From: Pseudomonadota bacterium
Lineage (GTDB): Bacteria; Pseudomonadota; Alphaproteobacteria; Rhizobiales; Xanthobacteraceae
DNA: 11,550 nt
Direction of reading: 5' to 3'
Assembly (NCBI GenBank): GCA_021823875.1
Contig: JAKAMD010000074.1
Span: forward strand, 1 to 11,550
Shown here one piece after another: positions 1 to 7,190 of this stretch. A program made the position numbers and the translations under genes. The stretch's first letter is position 1; every line of letters begins with the position of its first letter. Below the pieces are notes generated by a model. That model was given only the letters and a program-made list of their open reading frames with translations, ran no database searches and was not told where the DNA came from.

Positions 1-1
1 C

Positions 2-1876
2 GGCATGCGGCCGTTCGAAGCGGCGCTGAAAGGCTCGCGCGAGATCGGCTTCACCATCATTTCGATCACTTTCTCGCTGATCGCGGTGTTCATCCCGGTG
101 CTGCTGATGGGCGGCATGGTCGGCCGGGTATTCCGCGAGTTTGCCGTCTCGGTGTCGATCGCGATCGTCATTTCCGGATTCGTGTCGCTGACGCTCACGC
201 CGATGCTGTGCGCGCGCGTGCTGAAGGGGCATCACGGCGAGGAGAAGCAGAACTTCGTTCTGGCGGCCTTCGAGAGCCTGTTCGAGCGCATGCTGCGCAT
301 CTATCGGTGGACGCTCGATCGGGTGCTTGCCTATCGGGCAATCATGCTGGTGGTGACGCTCGCCACCATCGCCGGCACGATCTGGCTCTATATCGTGGTG
401 CCGAAGGGCTTCTTCCCGGTGGAAGATACCGGCTATGTGATCGGTATCACCGAGGGCAATACCGACATCGCGTTCCCGGCCATGGCGGAGCTGCAGCGCA
501 AGGTCGCCGACATCGTGCGCAAGGACAAAGCGGTCGCCTATGTCAATTCCACGGTCGGCGCCGGTGGACCCAACACGCTCGGCAACAGCGGGCGCATGCT
601 GGTGGCGCTCAAGCCGCAAGAGGAGCGGGAAAAGCTTCCGGTGGTGCTCGGCCGTTTGCGGCGCGAAGCCAACATCATTCCGGGCATCGAAATCTTCTTC
701 CAGCCGATCCAGAACATCAATCTGGGCGGCAAGCTGTCCAAGAGCCAGTATCAATATACGCTGCAGTCGAACGACACCGAGGCGCTTTATCGGGCGGCGC
801 CCCAGATGCGCGACAAGATGGCGAGGCTTCCGGCGCTGCGCGACGTCACCACCGATCTCTACATCAAGAATCCGCAGGTCACCGTCGAGGTCGACCGCGA
901 GAAGGCGGCGGTCTATGGCGTGACCGTCGAACAAGTGCGCCAGACGCTCTACGACGCCTTTGGCTCGCGCCAGGTCGCCACCATCTACACGCCGGCCAAC
1001 GACTATCAGGTGATCCTGGAAAGCAAGCCGGAATTCCAGCAGAGCCCGGACGATCTCGACAAGGTCTACGTCAAGACCTCGGCCGGCACGATGGTGCCGC
1101 TGTCGGCGGTCACCCATTTCGTGCGCACGGTCGGGCCCTTGCAGGTCAACCATCAGGGCCAGCAGCCCGCGGTCACCATCTCGTTCAATCTGGCGCCCGG
1201 CTATTCGCTCGGGCAGGCGGTTGATGCGATCCAGAATCTGGAGCGCGAGGAGCGCCTGCCGGCCTCCATCAACACCGGCTTCCAAGGCACCGCGCAGGTG
1301 TTCCGGGATTCATTGCGCGGGCAGGGCATCCTGATCTTGGCGGCGATCTTCGCGGCCTATGTGGTGCTCGGCATCTTGTATGAGAGCTTCATCCATCCGA
1401 TCACCATCATTTCCGGCCTGCCGTCGGCCGGCATCGGCGCAATCCTGACGCTGATGCTGTTCAAGATGGATTTGTCGGTGATCGCCATGATCGGCATCGT
1501 CATGCTGGTCGGCATCGTCAAGAAGAACGCGATCATGATGATCGACTTCGCCATCGAGCGCCGCCGTGTCGGCCTGTCGGCGGAAGCCGCCATCCGCGAG
1601 GCGGCGAGCTTGCGCTTCCGCCCGATCATGATGACGACTTTCGCGGCCATCTTCGGCACACTGCCGATCGCGCTCGGCACCGGCGCCGGCGCCGAACTGC
1701 GCCAGCCGCTCGGCGTTGCCGTGGTCGGCGGCCTGGTGCTGTCGCAGTTGCTGACGCTCTACATCACGCCGGTGATCTACGTCTACCTCGACCGCTTCGA
1801 CCGGATGATCAAGCGCCGCATCGAGCCGCAGCTCGAGGAAGTGCCCGAGGCCCCGACGGCGGTGGCGGCGGAGTAG
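2..1876 (+). CDS. RND-family multidrug efflux transporter permease, C-terminal part (5' end outside window)
   Basis: This is the inner-membrane, proton-driven subunit of a tripartite efflux pump; the family works as a trimer with a periplasmic adaptor and an outer-membrane channel. The reading frame is already open at the left edge, and about 620 residues remain of a family usually about 1,020-1,050 long. Visible parts, in order: TM5-6 with the family sequence LTLTPMLCARVLK; the TM7 helix followed by PKGFFPVEDTG, the hallmark start of the second periplasmic loop; the second porter/docking region; and the C-terminal helices with GIVKKNAIMMIDFAIERRR, whose first lysine (codon 1520-1522) aligns with the AcrB proton-relay lysine K940. 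The TM4 aspartate pair lies outside the window. PKGFFP, GTAQ.F and RFRPIMMTT suit the MdtB/MdtC-like branch better than AcrB itself. The adaptor gene is probably upstream. Substrate is unknown. Family confidence is very high; subfamily is a guess. Confidence 0.95.
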   Translation, partial: GMRPFEAALKGSREIGFTIISITFSLIAVFIPVLLMGGMVGRVFREFAVSVSIAIVISGFVSLTLTPMLCARVLKGHHGEEKQNFVLAAFESLFERMLRIYRWTLDRVLAYRAIMLVVTLATIAGTIWLYIVVPKGFFPVEDTGYVIGITEGNTDIAFPAMAELQRKVADIVRKDKAVAYVNSTVGAGGPNTLGNSGRMLVALKPQEEREKLPVVLGRLRREANIIPGIEIFFQPIQNINLGGKLSKSQYQYTLQSNDTEALYRAAPQMRDKMARLPALRDVTTDLYIKNPQVTVEVDREKAAVYGVTVEQVRQTLYDAFGSRQVATIYTPANDYQVILESKPEFQQSPDDLDKVYVKTSAGTMVPLSAVTHFVRTVGPLQVNHQGQQPAVTISFNLAPGYSLGQAVDAIQNLEREERLPASINTGFQGTAQVFRDSLRGQGILILAAIFAAYVVLGILYESFIHPITIISGLPSAGIGAILTLMLFKMDLSVIAMIGIVMLVGIVKKNAIMMIDFAIERRRVGLSAEAAIREAASLRFRPIMMTTFAAIFGTLPIALGTGAGAELRQPLGVAVVGGLVLSQLLTLYITPVIYVYLDRFDRMIKRRIEPQLEEVPEAPTAVAAE

Positions 1877-1888
1877 GGCTCCCATAGC

Positions 1889-2022
1889 CCTGTCATTCCG
1901 GGGCGCGGCCGAAGGCCGCGAACCCGGAATCCAGAGCCGATTTTCTCAATATGTTTCTGGATTCCGGGATCGCTCGCCATAGCGCGTAAACGCGCTTATG
2001 GCTCGCGCCCCGGAATGACGGG
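1889..2022. repeat. Nested inverted-repeat intergenic element
   Basis: The outer arms are a perfect 16-bp inverted pair, GTCATTCCGGGGCGCG at 1892-1907 and its complement at 2004-2019; pairing can extend to 1889/2022 with one G-T wobble. An inner perfect 13-bp pair is CCCGGAATCCAGA (1923-1935) with TCTGGATTCCGGG (1956-1968). Two further hairpins lie between them: CGCGGCC-GAA-GGCCGCG (1904-1920) and an arm pair around 1977-2001 with a one-base bulge. The element fills almost all the space between the convergent RND and erpA genes. Elements beginning TGTCATTCCGGGGC are familiar from Bradyrhizobium/Rhodopseudomonas-type genomes, so I read it as one copy of a dispersed palindromic repeat. It could fold in the transcript of either strand and may act as a two-way terminator or mRNA stabiliser, though it lacks a U-tract. 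Confidence 0.85.
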
Positions 2023-2027
2023 AAGAA

Positions 2028-2360
2028 CTACAGCGCGAAGCTGGTGCCGCAGCCGCAGGAGGCGGTGGCGTTCGGGTTCTTCACCTTGAACGAGGCGCCG
2101 ATCAGGTCCTCGACGAAATCGATCTCGGAGCCGGCCATATATTGCTGCGAGACCGGATCGATCAGCACGGTGGCGCCCTCGCGCGCGATCACCAGGTCGT
2201 CGTCGGCGCGCGTCTGGTCCATGCCGAACTTGTACTGGAAGCCGGAGCAGCCGCCGCCTTCCACCGAAACGCGCAGCATAGTACCGGCCGGCTCGGCTTT
2301 CAGGATTTCGCCGATGCGGCGCGCCGCCCGTTCGCTGACCGTGATTGCACTATCGCCCAT
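2028..2360 (-). CDS. erpA: A-type iron-sulfur cluster insertion protein (ErpA/IscA/SufA family)
   Basis: This is a small A-type carrier that receives an Fe-S cluster from the assembly machinery and hands it to apo-enzymes in the cytoplasm. The 110-residue protein has the three invariant cysteines of the family: C38 in VEGGGCSGFQY, and C102 and C104 in the C-terminal SCGCGTSF. It is usual family length. I chose the ATG at 2360 because the product then begins MGDSAITVSERAA, as homologues do, and AGAGG plus GAGGG lie just upstream. The frame stays open to about 2657 but the extension overlaps the divergent dgt gene; a second ATG ten codons upstream (2387) overlaps the 2384-2452 repeat and has no better ribosome site. 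The gene is divergent from dgt, an arrangement I recall from many alphaproteobacteria. ErpA versus IscA/SufA is less certain because no isc or suf genes are in view. Confidence 0.93.
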   Translation of the reverse strand: MGDSAITVSERAARRIGEILKAEPAGTMLRVSVEGGGCSGFQYKFGMDQTRADDDLVIAREGATVLIDPVSQQYMAGSEIDFVEDLIGASFKVKNPNATASCGCGTSFAL

Positions 2361-2383
2361 TTCCCTCGGCCTCTTGTCGGTTT

Positions 2384-2452
2384 GCATGTTCTCGTCCGAA
2401 AACCGGCACCCATCCCCGATCGAATCGGGGAAGGGCCTATTCGGGATCATGC
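2384..2452. repeat. Degenerate palindromic repeat between erpA and dgt
   Basis: The ends are near-inverted copies: GCATGTTC at 2384-2391 and GATCATGC at 2445-2452 (7 of 8 complementary). The interior has TCCGAAAACCGG and a perfect short hairpin TCCCCGAT-CGA-ATCGGGGA at 2413-2431. The combination of CCGAAAACCGG with TTCGGGATCATGC resembles a short palindromic repeat common between genes in Rhizobiales; this family assignment is from memory. It sits in the 165-base divergent promoter region, so the 2413-2431 hairpin could instead be an operator for one of the two genes. Confidence 0.55.
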
Positions 2453-2525
2453 GGCTATTGGCAGGACCGTCCCGGACAAGGTAAGTGCGTCGGTCAGCAG
2501 ATTCAATGCCAGCCGGGCAGGGGCC

Positions 2526-3734
2526 ATGGCGATCGAAACTCTCATCGCGCGTGCGCCCTATGCGGCCGTTCCCGGCCAGAGCCGCGGCCGCCGCTTCGTG
2601 GAACCCACGAGCCCGTCGCGCAACGATTTCCGGCGCGATTGCGACCGGATCATCCATTCGACCGCCTTCCGCCGGCTAGCCCACAAGACGCAGGTATTCG
2701 TCTATCACGAGGGCGACCATTATCGCACACGGCTCACCCACACGCTTGAAGTGGTGCAGATCGCCCGCTCGCTCGCCCGCGCGCTCGGCCTCGACGAGGA
2801 CCTCGCCGAAGCGGTGGCGCTGGCCCACGACCTCGGCCATCCGCCCTTCGGCCATGCCGGCGAGCGCGCGCTCGATCAATGCCTCGCGGACTTCGGCGGG
2901 TTTGACCACAACGCCCAGGCGCTCAAGATCGTCACCGCGCTGGAGCGCCGCTACGCCCAGTTCGACGGGCTCAACCTGAGCTGGGAAACGCTGGAAGGGC
3001 TGGTCAAGCACAACGGACCGCTGATCGCCCGCGACGGCACGCCGACCGGCCGCTATCGCGAACACGGCGTGCCGGAGCCGATCCTGGCCTATGCGCGCAT
3101 CCAGGACCTCGAACTGTGGTCGCAGGCGAGTGCCGAGGCGCAGGTCGCCGCGCTGGCCGACGACATCGCTTATGATGCCCACGACATCGACGATGGCTTG
3201 CGCGCCGATCTGTTCACGCTTGACGATATCGCGTCGGTCGCGATGGTCCGCGCCATTGTCGGCGAAATCGACGTGGCCCATCCCGGGCTCGATGCCGGCC
3301 GGCGCACGCACGAATGCGTGCGCCGGATCATCACGCGCATGATCGAGGATGCGACCGAAGAAAGCGGCCGGCGCTTCGCCGCGCTCAAGCCGCGCTCGGC
3401 CGCCGACGTGCGCAACGCCGATGCGGCGATGGTTGGCCTTTCGCCGGCCATGGCCAAGGCCGACGCCGATATCAAGGGCTTCCTTTATTCGCGCATGTAC
3501 CGGCACGCGCGGGTGATGCGCGTGATGCGCGAGGCGGAAGGCGTGGTGCGCGACCTGTTCGCGCATTATGTGGCGATGCCGTCCGATCTGCCCGATGAGT
3601 GGGGCGAAGGTATTGCAACCGGCGATGAAGCCACGCGCAAGCGCCGCATTGCCGACTATATCGCCGGCATGACCGACCGCTACGCATTGATCGAGCACGC
3701 GCGCTTCTTTCCCAACACGCCGCAATTGGCGTGA
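2526..3734 (+). CDS. dgt: Deoxyguanosinetriphosphate triphosphohydrolase-like protein (HD domain)
   Basis: This predicted cytoplasmic enzyme hydrolyses dNTPs to the deoxynucleoside plus triphosphate, affecting dNTP pools; the 'dGTPase-like' branch found in alphaproteobacteria may prefer other dNTPs. The 402-residue protein carries a complete HD metal site: H72 (LTHTLEVVQIAR), H101-D102 (ALAHDLGHPPFGHAGE) and the aspartates at 212-213 (ALADDIAYDAHDIDDG). The N-terminal RNDFRRDCDRIIHSTAFRRLAHKTQVF block is the family signature (residues 32-58, shown by its key motif RDCDRIIHS). I chose the ATG at 2526 because MAIETLIARAPYA matches the usual beginning and CAGGGG precedes it; the frame is open back to 2142 but there it is antisense to erpA. 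In many relatives the next gene is argS; here a Tad-like gene follows after 206 bases instead. Confidence 0.93.
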   Translation: MAIETLIARAPYAAVPGQSRGRRFVEPTSPSRNDFRRDCDRIIHSTAFRRLAHKTQVFVYHEGDHYRTRLTHTLEVVQIARSLARALGLDEDLAEAVALAHDLGHPPFGHAGERALDQCLADFGGFDHNAQALKIVTALERRYAQFDGLNLSWETLEGLVKHNGPLIARDGTPTGRYREHGVPEPILAYARIQDLELWSQASAEAQVAALADDIAYDAHDIDDGLRADLFTLDDIASVAMVRAIVGEIDVAHPGLDAGRRTHECVRRIITRMIEDATEESGRRFAALKPRSAADVRNADAAMVGLSPAMAKADADIKGFLYSRMYRHARVMRVMREAEGVVRDLFAHYVAMPSDLPDEWGEGIATGDEATRKRRIADYIAGMTDRYALIEHARFFPNTPQLA

Positions 3735-3940
3735 ACGCGCGCAAAGCGCATTCCAGATAAAAACATTGCGCCGTCCGGCCGTGCCGCAAGATTGATCGCC
3801 ATCTTCGATTGGCGACGCCCTTAAGCGCGGCGCATTTGCGCAAAGTTTTACGATTGTTCGCGTCGTGCATTTTACCCGGCCTTTAAGGGCTGGTGGCAAC
3901 GTTTTCACGTAGCAACGATGTACAAACACTTCGGTTAAAT

Positions 3941-5290
3941 ATGGAAACAAAGTTTCCGCAATTGATCGATCTGCTTCGCCGGTTCCGCGCTGACCAGCGC
4001 GGCAACATCGGCATTATGTTTGCCTTCGCGATGCTGCCGATCGTGGCGTTTGTCGGCGCGGCGGTCGACTACAGCCGGGGAAACGCGGTCAGAGTGGAGA
4101 TGCAGAGCGCGCTCGATTCCGTCGGGCTGATGCTGTACCGCACGGCGCCGTCGATGAGTCCCACTGATTTGCAGACGGCCGCACAAAACTATCTCAACGC
4201 CACATTTGCGAAGAAATACGGGACCAGCAACGTTCAGGTCAGCGCGACTTATTCAAATCTTGGCGGCTCGCACGTCGTCGTGAACGCTTCCGCCCAGGTG
4301 CCGACGACCTTCATGGAGATGTTCGGCTACCAGAACATGACGGTCTCCTCGTCGACGACCGCCAAATGGGGCTATCAGCGGCTGCGCGTCGCGCTCGTGC
4401 TCGACAATACCGGCTCGATGTCGCAAAGCGGCAAGATGACCGCGCTGAAGACCGCGACCAACAATCTGCTGACCCAGCTGCAAGGCGCCGCCTCCGTCGA
4501 CGGCGACGTCTATGTGTCGATCGTTCCCTTCGTCAAAGATGTCAATCTCGATCCGGCCAATTACGCATCATATTGGATCGACTGGACCGATTGGAACACC
4601 AAGAACGGAACCTGCAGCAATACTTATTATAGATCGCAGAGTTCATGCACGTCCCACTCCGGAACCTGGACCGCCGCCAATCACAACACGTGGAACGGCT
4701 GCGTGGTCGACCGCGGCAACTCGAGCGGGCCGAGCACGGACAATTACGACACCAACGTGGTGGCGCCGACCACCAGCATCACGGCGACGCTGTTTTCGGC
4801 CGAGCAATATTCTTCCTGCCCGCAGGCGGCGATGGGTCTGAGTTACGATTGGACGACGATGAGCAATCTCGTCACCAACATGTCGCCTGCCGGCAATACC
4901 AACCAGGCGATCGGTTTGGCGCTCGGCTGGATGTCGCTGGTCGGCGGCGGTCCGTTCACCGCGCCGCCGATGGATCCGAACTACAAATATCAGCAGGTCA
5001 TCATCCTGCTGACCGACGGTCTGAACACGCAGGACCGCTGGTACAGCTATCAATCGCAGATCGATGCGCGTCAGCAGATGACCTGCGACAACATCAAGGC
5101 GGCGAATATCACGCTCTACACCATCCAGGTCGACACGGATGGCGCACCAACCTCGACGCTGTTGGAGAATTGCGCCAGCAGCTCGTCCGGTACCACCGAC
5201 CACTTCTTTCTGCTGACCTCGGCCGACCAGATCGTGACGACCTTCAACCAGATCGGCACCAATCTCACCAAACTCTTTATCTCGAAGTGA
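3941..5290 (+). CDS. TadE/TadG-like pilus-assembly protein with von Willebrand factor A domain
   Basis: TadG-like proteins are membrane-anchored surface or periplasmic proteins linked to Flp/Tad pili; many rhizobial genomes also hold orphan copies of unknown role. The 449-residue product begins with a short basic segment, DQRGNIGIMFAFAM and a hydrophobic helix at about residues 22-44 ending in AAVDYSRG, the standard TadE/G N-terminus. A von Willebrand A domain follows: VALVLDNTGSMS at 150-161 supplies the MIDAS DxTxS motif, T320 the middle threonine position, and ILLTDG around 355-360 the MIDAS aspartate. Between the first and later MIDAS motifs lies a Trp/Asn/Ser-rich insert with cysteines 225, 236, 254 and 293; C382 and C411 follow, so exported disulfides are plausible. 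The start is uncertain: GTG at 3893 is in frame but has AAGGG only three bases away, while ATG 3941 gives a typical N-terminus without a clear ribosome site. No other tad genes are nearby. Confidence 0.85.
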   Translation: METKFPQLIDLLRRFRADQRGNIGIMFAFAMLPIVAFVGAAVDYSRGNAVRVEMQSALDSVGLMLYRTAPSMSPTDLQTAAQNYLNATFAKKYGTSNVQVSATYSNLGGSHVVVNASAQVPTTFMEMFGYQNMTVSSSTTAKWGYQRLRVALVLDNTGSMSQSGKMTALKTATNNLLTQLQGAASVDGDVYVSIVPFVKDVNLDPANYASYWIDWTDWNTKNGTCSNTYYRSQSSCTSHSGTWTAANHNTWNGCVVDRGNSSGPSTDNYDTNVVAPTTSITATLFSAEQYSSCPQAAMGLSYDWTTMSNLVTNMSPAGNTNQAIGLALGWMSLVGGGPFTAPPMDPNYKYQQVIILLTDGLNTQDRWYSYQSQIDARQQMTCDNIKAANITLYTIQVDTDGAPTSTLLENCASSSSGTTDHFFLLTSADQIVTTFNQIGTNLTKLFISK

Positions 5291-5310
5291 GCGGCGCCGG
5301 CGCGTTCGCG

Positions 5311-5916
5311 TCAGGATGCCGGCCGCGCCGTGCGCTGCGCGACGACCATGTAGTGCTCCGGCGTTTGCCGGCGCGTGTCGCGCACCGTCAGGCCGGCCTC
5401 TTTGCACCACGCCTCGATCTGCGCCGGTGAGATGCGGTGATCGCGCGGCGGTCCCTTCTCGCACGGGCCGTCGGGGTGGAATTCGCCGATCACCACCGGC
5501 GCGCCGGCCGGCAGGCAGCGCGCGACGCTGCGCAGCACGCCCGCCGGGTCGTCGGTGTGATGCAGCACCATGGTGACGAGCGCCGCGTCGGCCGTGACGC
5601 TGCCGGGCGCAAGCGTGGCCGCGTCGCCGACAATGCGTTCGATCTGCCGCACGCCGCGCTCGCGCTGCAGCTGTTCGAGATAGCCGAGCGCGTCGGCGGA
5701 GCGATCGAGCGCATAGACGAGGCCGTCCGGTCCGACCCGTTCGGCCAGCGCGAAGCTGACATAGCCAGGGCCCGCCCCGATATCGAGCACGCGGTCGCCG
5801 GGCTTGAGCTGCAGGGCGTCGATCCAGGCGGCCATCAGACCGGCACGCTGCGCCTGTCGCGCGTACACCTCGTCCCACGTCAGATGGCTGAGGTCCTTGC
5901 GGTAGGGCTGGTCCAT
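5311..5916 (-). CDS. Class I SAM-dependent methyltransferase
   Basis: The 201-residue protein transfers a methyl group from S-adenosylmethionine to an unidentified substrate. Motif I is VLDIGAGPG at residues 43-51, the acidic ribose-binding residue is D71 in YALDRS, motif II-like GDAATL is at 97-102, and the post-motif LVTMVLHHTDDP at 113-124 resembles the Methyltransf_11/25 group seen in UbiE/ArsM-like enzymes. No arsenite-binding cysteine set is present (only C134, C152 and C171). ATG 5916 is preferred; a TTG 21 bases upstream (5937) is in frame and would overlap the upstream gene. The upstream minus-strand membrane-protein gene ends at 5927, leaving a 10-base gap, so the two are almost certainly cotranscribed. 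It converges on the TadG-like gene with only 20 bases between the stops. Substrate cannot be inferred from context. Confidence 0.88.
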   Translation of the reverse strand: MDQPYRKDLSHLTWDEVYARQAQRAGLMAAWIDALQLKPGDRVLDIGAGPGYVSFALAERVGPDGLVYALDRSADALGYLEQLQRERGVRQIERIVGDAATLAPGSVTADAALVTMVLHHTDDPAGVLRSVARCLPAGAPVVIGEFHPDGPCEKGPPRDHRISPAQIEAWCKEAGLTVRDTRRQTPEHYMVVAQRTARPAS

Positions 5917-5926
5917 GGCGGGTGTC

Positions 5927-6226
5927 TCACAAACCAAATTGCATGAGCGACCAGCCGGCCAGCCCGAGCGTCAGCACGATGGAGAGCGCGCCGGTGATGC
6001 GCATCGCCAAGGGGCGGCGCGGCCGCGTGATCTGATAGGCAATCACCGCGGCAATCACGACCGACATGAGCAGCATGGTGTCGCGCACGAGCGGCATCTT
6101 GGTCATCAGGCTCATGCCGACATTGCTGAGCCCGACCGCGAACAAGAACATCATGAGATTGTGGTGCTGGGTGCCCAGAAAGGCGAGCGCCACCGCCCCC
6201 ACGGAAAGAAACCATTCGCGCCGCAT
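5927..6226 (-). CDS. Small integral membrane protein of unknown function
   Basis: I do not recognise a named family. The 99-residue product is mostly hydrophobic, with about four segments: 6-19, 23-41, 50-66 and 76-96, separated by short polar turns (KMPLVRD at 44-50, RPRRP at 68-72, which would face the cytoplasm by the positive-inside rule). A GTQHHNLMMF sequence at 18-27 is histidine-rich and stands out. I chose ATG 6226 because AGAGGG lies eight bases upstream; the frame is open back to 6331 but the extra 35 residues are arginine-rich and unlike a membrane N-terminus. It leads a two-gene operon with the methyltransferase and is divergent from the Crp/Fnr gene; the palindrome at 6355-6374 lies in the shared 188-base gap. 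Function unknown. Confidence 0.72.
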   Translation of the reverse strand: MRREWFLSVGAVALAFLGTQHHNLMMFLFAVGLSNVGMSLMTKMPLVRDTMLLMSVVIAAVIAYQITRPRRPLAMRITGALSIVLTLGLAGWSLMQFGL

Positions 6227-6354
6227 GTTCGTGACCCTCTGCATCGTGAGCTTTGCCGCCAAACCTTTGCTACCAAGTGCGCGCCGGCCATGGCATCGCG
6301 CGGGCTGCTTGCTGGTGCGACCCGACGCCAAGCTAGCCCGACGGCGCCCTTTGT

Positions 6355-6374
6355 CCTATGATCTGGATCATAGG
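6355..6374. promoter_or_regulatory. Perfect 20-bp palindrome, FNR/FixK-like operator
   Basis: The sequence CCTATGATC-TG-GATCATAGG is a perfect 9-bp inverted repeat with a two-base centre. Its core, ATGAT-CTGG-ATCAT, differs from the canonical FNR/FixK box TTGAT-N4-ATCAA only at the outermost base of each half-site. It is centred about 50 bases before the ATG of the Crp/Fnr gene and about 138 bases from the divergent membrane-protein start. The likeliest role is binding of this Crp/Fnr protein or a paralogue, giving autoregulation or control of both genes. Binding is inferred, the symmetry is seen. Confidence 0.7.
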
Positions 6375-6414
6375 CCAGCCGGCCGCACCGGCGGCCGCCG
6401 ACCGGACAAGGCGC

Positions 6415-7026
6415 ATGAAATCAGCCGAAAAAGGGGCGGATTGGCTGTCGGGGTCGGTGCGCGCCGCCGCCGTCGAGCGCCGGCTCAAGCCCGGCCAGGC
6501 GCTGTTTCATGCCGGCGGCAAGACGAGCGGCTTCTATGAGGTGGTCAGCGGCACGGTGCGCATGGTGCGGGTCGACCGCAGCGGCCGCGAGGCGGTGCTG
6601 CAGGTCGCCTCCGCCGGCGACACCCTGGCGGAAGCCTCGTTGTTTTCGCCGGCCTATCATTGCGACGCGGTTGCGGCGACCGAGGCGGTGGTGCGGCTCT
6701 ATCCGAAATCCGCGCTGTTGGCCGCACTGGAACACGATCCGGCGACGGCCAAGGCGTTCGCCGCCCGGCTCGCGCGCCAGGTGATGACGCTGCGCACGCG
6801 GCTGGAACGGCGCAACATCCATTCGGCGCGCGACCGCGTGCGGCACTACCTGACCATCAATGCCGGCGCCGACGGGGCCACGGTCGTGCTGCCGGGAACG
6901 CTGAAGGATCTCGCCGCCGATCTCGGCCTGACGCACGAAGCGCTGTACCGGACGCTTGCCCGCATGGCGGCTGAGGGCGAGATCACGCGCGCGGGTACGG
7001 TGATCAAGCTTAAGCGCGCGGGATGA
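6415..7026 (+). CDS. Crp/Fnr-family transcriptional regulator
   Basis: The 203-residue DNA-binding protein has the cyclic-nucleotide-binding-like beta barrel at about 20-105 (LKPGQALFHAGGKTSGFYEV; AGDTLAEASLF), a dimerisation helix at about 108-145, and a C-terminal winged helix-turn-helix at about 146-200. The recognition helix reads LTHEALYRTLARM, with E175 and R179 in the E-x3-R spacing used by FNR/Crp proteins to read the G of TTGAT/TGTGA half-sites. Only one cysteine (C83) is present, so it lacks the N-terminal [4Fe-4S] cysteine cluster of true FNR; the effector is unknown. ATG 6415 is preferred; an upstream ATG at 6358 lies inside the palindrome and gives an Ala/Pro-rich extension. Its stop overlaps an in-frame ATG of the sigma ORF (ATGA at 7023), but that is probably not the true sigma start. 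The gene may be autoregulated through 6355-6374. Confidence 0.92.
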   Translation: MKSAEKGADWLSGSVRAAAVERRLKPGQALFHAGGKTSGFYEVVSGTVRMVRVDRSGREAVLQVASAGDTLAEASLFSPAYHCDAVAATEAVVRLYPKSALLAALEHDPATAKAFAARLARQVMTLRTRLERRNIHSARDRVRHYLTINAGADGATVVLPGTLKDLAADLGLTHEALYRTLARMAAEGEITRAGTVIKLKRAG

Positions 7027-7190
7027 TCGGTGGGCAAGGCGTCTCGTTTGTTAAATGCCGCCGCCCGATGACGTTGTCCACCTTGCAGTCGTCATTGCGC
7101 CGTGCCAGCGTGCGTTCCGACATTCGGCAAACGGCCTTGGGCACCTCGCGTGAAAAGAAGCCGGCGCCAATTGTTGCGACAGGGAGGCCT

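Noticed and set aside
2142..2525. N-terminal extension of dgt to an upstream start
   Set aside because: It would overlap erpA on the opposite strand and the repeat, and the 128 extra residues do not resemble the family; ATG 2526 gives the normal N-terminus.
2676..3950. Long minus-strand open frame (424 codons) opposite dgt
   Set aside because: It is antisense to a full HD-domain protein with all catalytic residues; its translation is Arg/His/Ala-rich with no recognisable motif, as expected from GC-rich codon bias.
4643..5878. Minus-strand open frame of 411 codons across the TadG-like gene and the methyltransferase
   Set aside because: It is out of frame with the methyltransferase, whose frame carries the SAM motif, and its composition is low-complexity Arg/Ala/Gly.
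6415..7026. Crp/Fnr protein as the oxygen-sensing FNR that acts on the ubiT box
   Set aside because: It has a single cysteine and no N-terminal Fe-S cluster motif, so direct oxygen sensing is unlikely; a DNR- or FixK-type role on that box remains possible but unsupported.
7023..7190. Extended sigma-factor start whose ATG overlaps the Crp/Fnr stop (ATGA)
   Set aside because: The overlap looks like coupling, but the 56 extra residues are not expected in ECF sigmas and a strong AGGGAGG precedes ATG 7191.
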